Notes under the pieces: model-generated | The model's database searches: none | What the model was told of the DNA's origin: nothing | What the model saw: only the letters and a program-made list of their open reading frames with translations | Part shown: positions 5,672 through 6,162 of the stretch, piece by piece | Numbering within the stretch: position 1 is the first letter of the stretch | Layout: each line of letters begins with the position of its first letter | Translations under genes and position numbers: made by a program | Origin: an uncultured Caryophanales bacterium | GTDB taxonomy: Bacteria; Bacillota_I; Bacilli_A; Izemoplasmatales; Hujiaoplasmataceae | Reading direction: 5' to 3' | Length of the DNA: 6,162 nt | NCBI GenBank assembly: GCA_937958685.1 | Contig: CALGNF010000100.1 | Location: 1 to 6,162 of the forward strand

Positions 5672-6162
5672 GTGGCTAAGACCAGTTTGGGAATCAAGAA
5701 CGGCAAACGCAACTGGAACGAGTTTGTCGAAAAACGCCTCAAACCCGCTTTCGCCAAAGTCAACAAGGATAAGTTGTCAACGGTCATCCTGATGACTCCC
5801 TACGTGCTTTTGTTCACGGCCTTCATCGTCATTCCCGTCCTGGTGGCGATCGGGTTGTCCTTCACCCACTTCAACGTGATCCAAGCCCCGAAGTTCGCCC
5901 AACTCTATGGTTTGTACAACTATATCATGGTCCTGACGCAAGACGATGTCTTTTTGCGCTATGTTCTGCCCAACACCCTCAAGTACGCGATCATCATCGG
6001 ACCAGGAGGCTATGCGCTGTCATTTTTGATGGCGTGGATCCTTTCGCAGATTCAAGCCACGCCGAGAAAAATCATCGCGCTCGCGATGTATACGCCATCG
6101 ATGCTAGGTGGCGTCTTCATCGCGATCATCTGGCGCACGGTCTTCAGCGGCGACCAGGCCGG
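5672..6162 (+). CDS. Carbohydrate ABC transporter permease, MalF/UgpA type (3' truncated)
   Basis: The first 163 codons are visible, and the gene runs off the window. The start is GTG, one base after the TGA of the binding-protein fusion, so the two are almost certainly co-transcribed and translationally coupled. A basic cytoplasmic N-terminus (about 35 residues) is followed by helix 1 at ~38-62 (LMTPYVLLFTAFIVIPVLVA), a loop with LYNYIMVLTQDDVF, then helix 2 at ~102-125 starting with PNTLKYAI, and helix 3 at ~134-155. The pattern 'NY..l..D..F......NTl.y' followed by hydrophobic segments is the hallmark of binding-protein-dependent sugar permeases (PF00528, MalF/UgpA branch). The EAA loop that docks the ATPase would lie beyond the window. 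The protein would form one half of the membrane channel. The partner permease and ATPase are not in view. Confidence 0.9.
   Translation, partial: MAKTSLGIKNGKRNWNEFVEKRLKPAFAKVNKDKLSTVILMTPYVLLFTAFIVIPVLVAIGLSFTHFNVIQAPKFAQLYGLYNYIMVLTQDDVFLRYVLPNTLKYAIIIGPGGYALSFLMAWILSQIQATPRKIIALAMYTPSMLGGVFIAIIWRTVFSGDQA

Noticed and set aside
4267..5787. A 506-codon open frame on the minus strand, opposite the binding-protein fusion and the permease start
   Set aside because: It lies antisense to well-supported domains. Its translation is low in recognisable folds, and openness follows from the codon bias of the plus-strand gene (few TTA/CTA/TCA codons in phase). It also has no SD or promoter of note.
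5670..5792. ATG at 5670 overlapping the stop of the fusion gene as start of the next gene
   Set aside because: Its frame closes at about 5790 and encodes no recognisable protein. The GTG two bases later opens the permease frame with better SD spacing.
1..6162. CRISPR arrays, tRNA/rRNA genes, insertion sequences, toxin-antitoxin or phage-defence genes
   Set aside because: No short regularly spaced repeats, no transposase motifs with terminal inverted repeats, no RNA-gene signatures and no defence-type domains were seen. The window is accounted for by glycan-binding and transport genes.

Overview
The window looks like bacterial chromosome from a carbohydrate-uptake locus. All genes read left to right. 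The features fit a Gram-positive-type bacterium of the Firmicutes/Mollicutes sphere. They include a lipoprotein signal ending LAAC, strong AGGAGG-type Shine-Dalgarno (SD) sites, a consensus sigma-A/70 promoter, TTG and GTG starts, and solute-binding proteins tethered to the membrane. TGA is used as a stop and tryptophans are TGG, so this is not the Mycoplasma/Spiroplasma code. Base composition looks balanced by eye. The lipoprotein signal resembles those of Acholeplasma/Izemoplasma relatives, but assignment below phylum is only a guess.

Layout. (1) Positions 1-598 are the 3' end of a gene for a secreted or surface protein built of tandem beta-sandwich carbohydrate-binding modules (CBM4/9-like). 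The last module is complete, and the tail of the previous one opens the window. (2) Positions 599-725 are a short intergenic stretch with weak hairpins and no convincing promoter. (3) Positions 726-2549 encode a 607-residue lipoprotein: lipobox, Thr-rich stalk, then an ABC-type sugar-binding domain. A rho-independent terminator follows at 2563-2590. (4) A near-consensus promoter (2631-2659) starts a new unit. Its first gene (2680-5670, TTG start) encodes an unusual 996-residue membrane-anchored protein with two galactose-binding-like beta domains, a helical connector and a second complete solute-binding domain. (5) One base after its stop, a GTG start (5672) opens an inner-membrane permease of the MalF/UgpA type, cut by the window end.

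How they may work together (inference): the CBM protein and the two tethered binding proteins would act outside the membrane on a poly- or oligosaccharide. The permease, with a partner permease and ATPase beyond the window, would import it. The substrate cannot be read from the sequence. The most interesting points are the multidomain CBM-helical-SBP fusion, the presence of two different anchored binding proteins at one transporter locus, the Cys-bracketed acidic loops in the lipoprotein, the recent tandem module duplication, and the compact promoter whose mRNA would have an SD almost at its 5' end.
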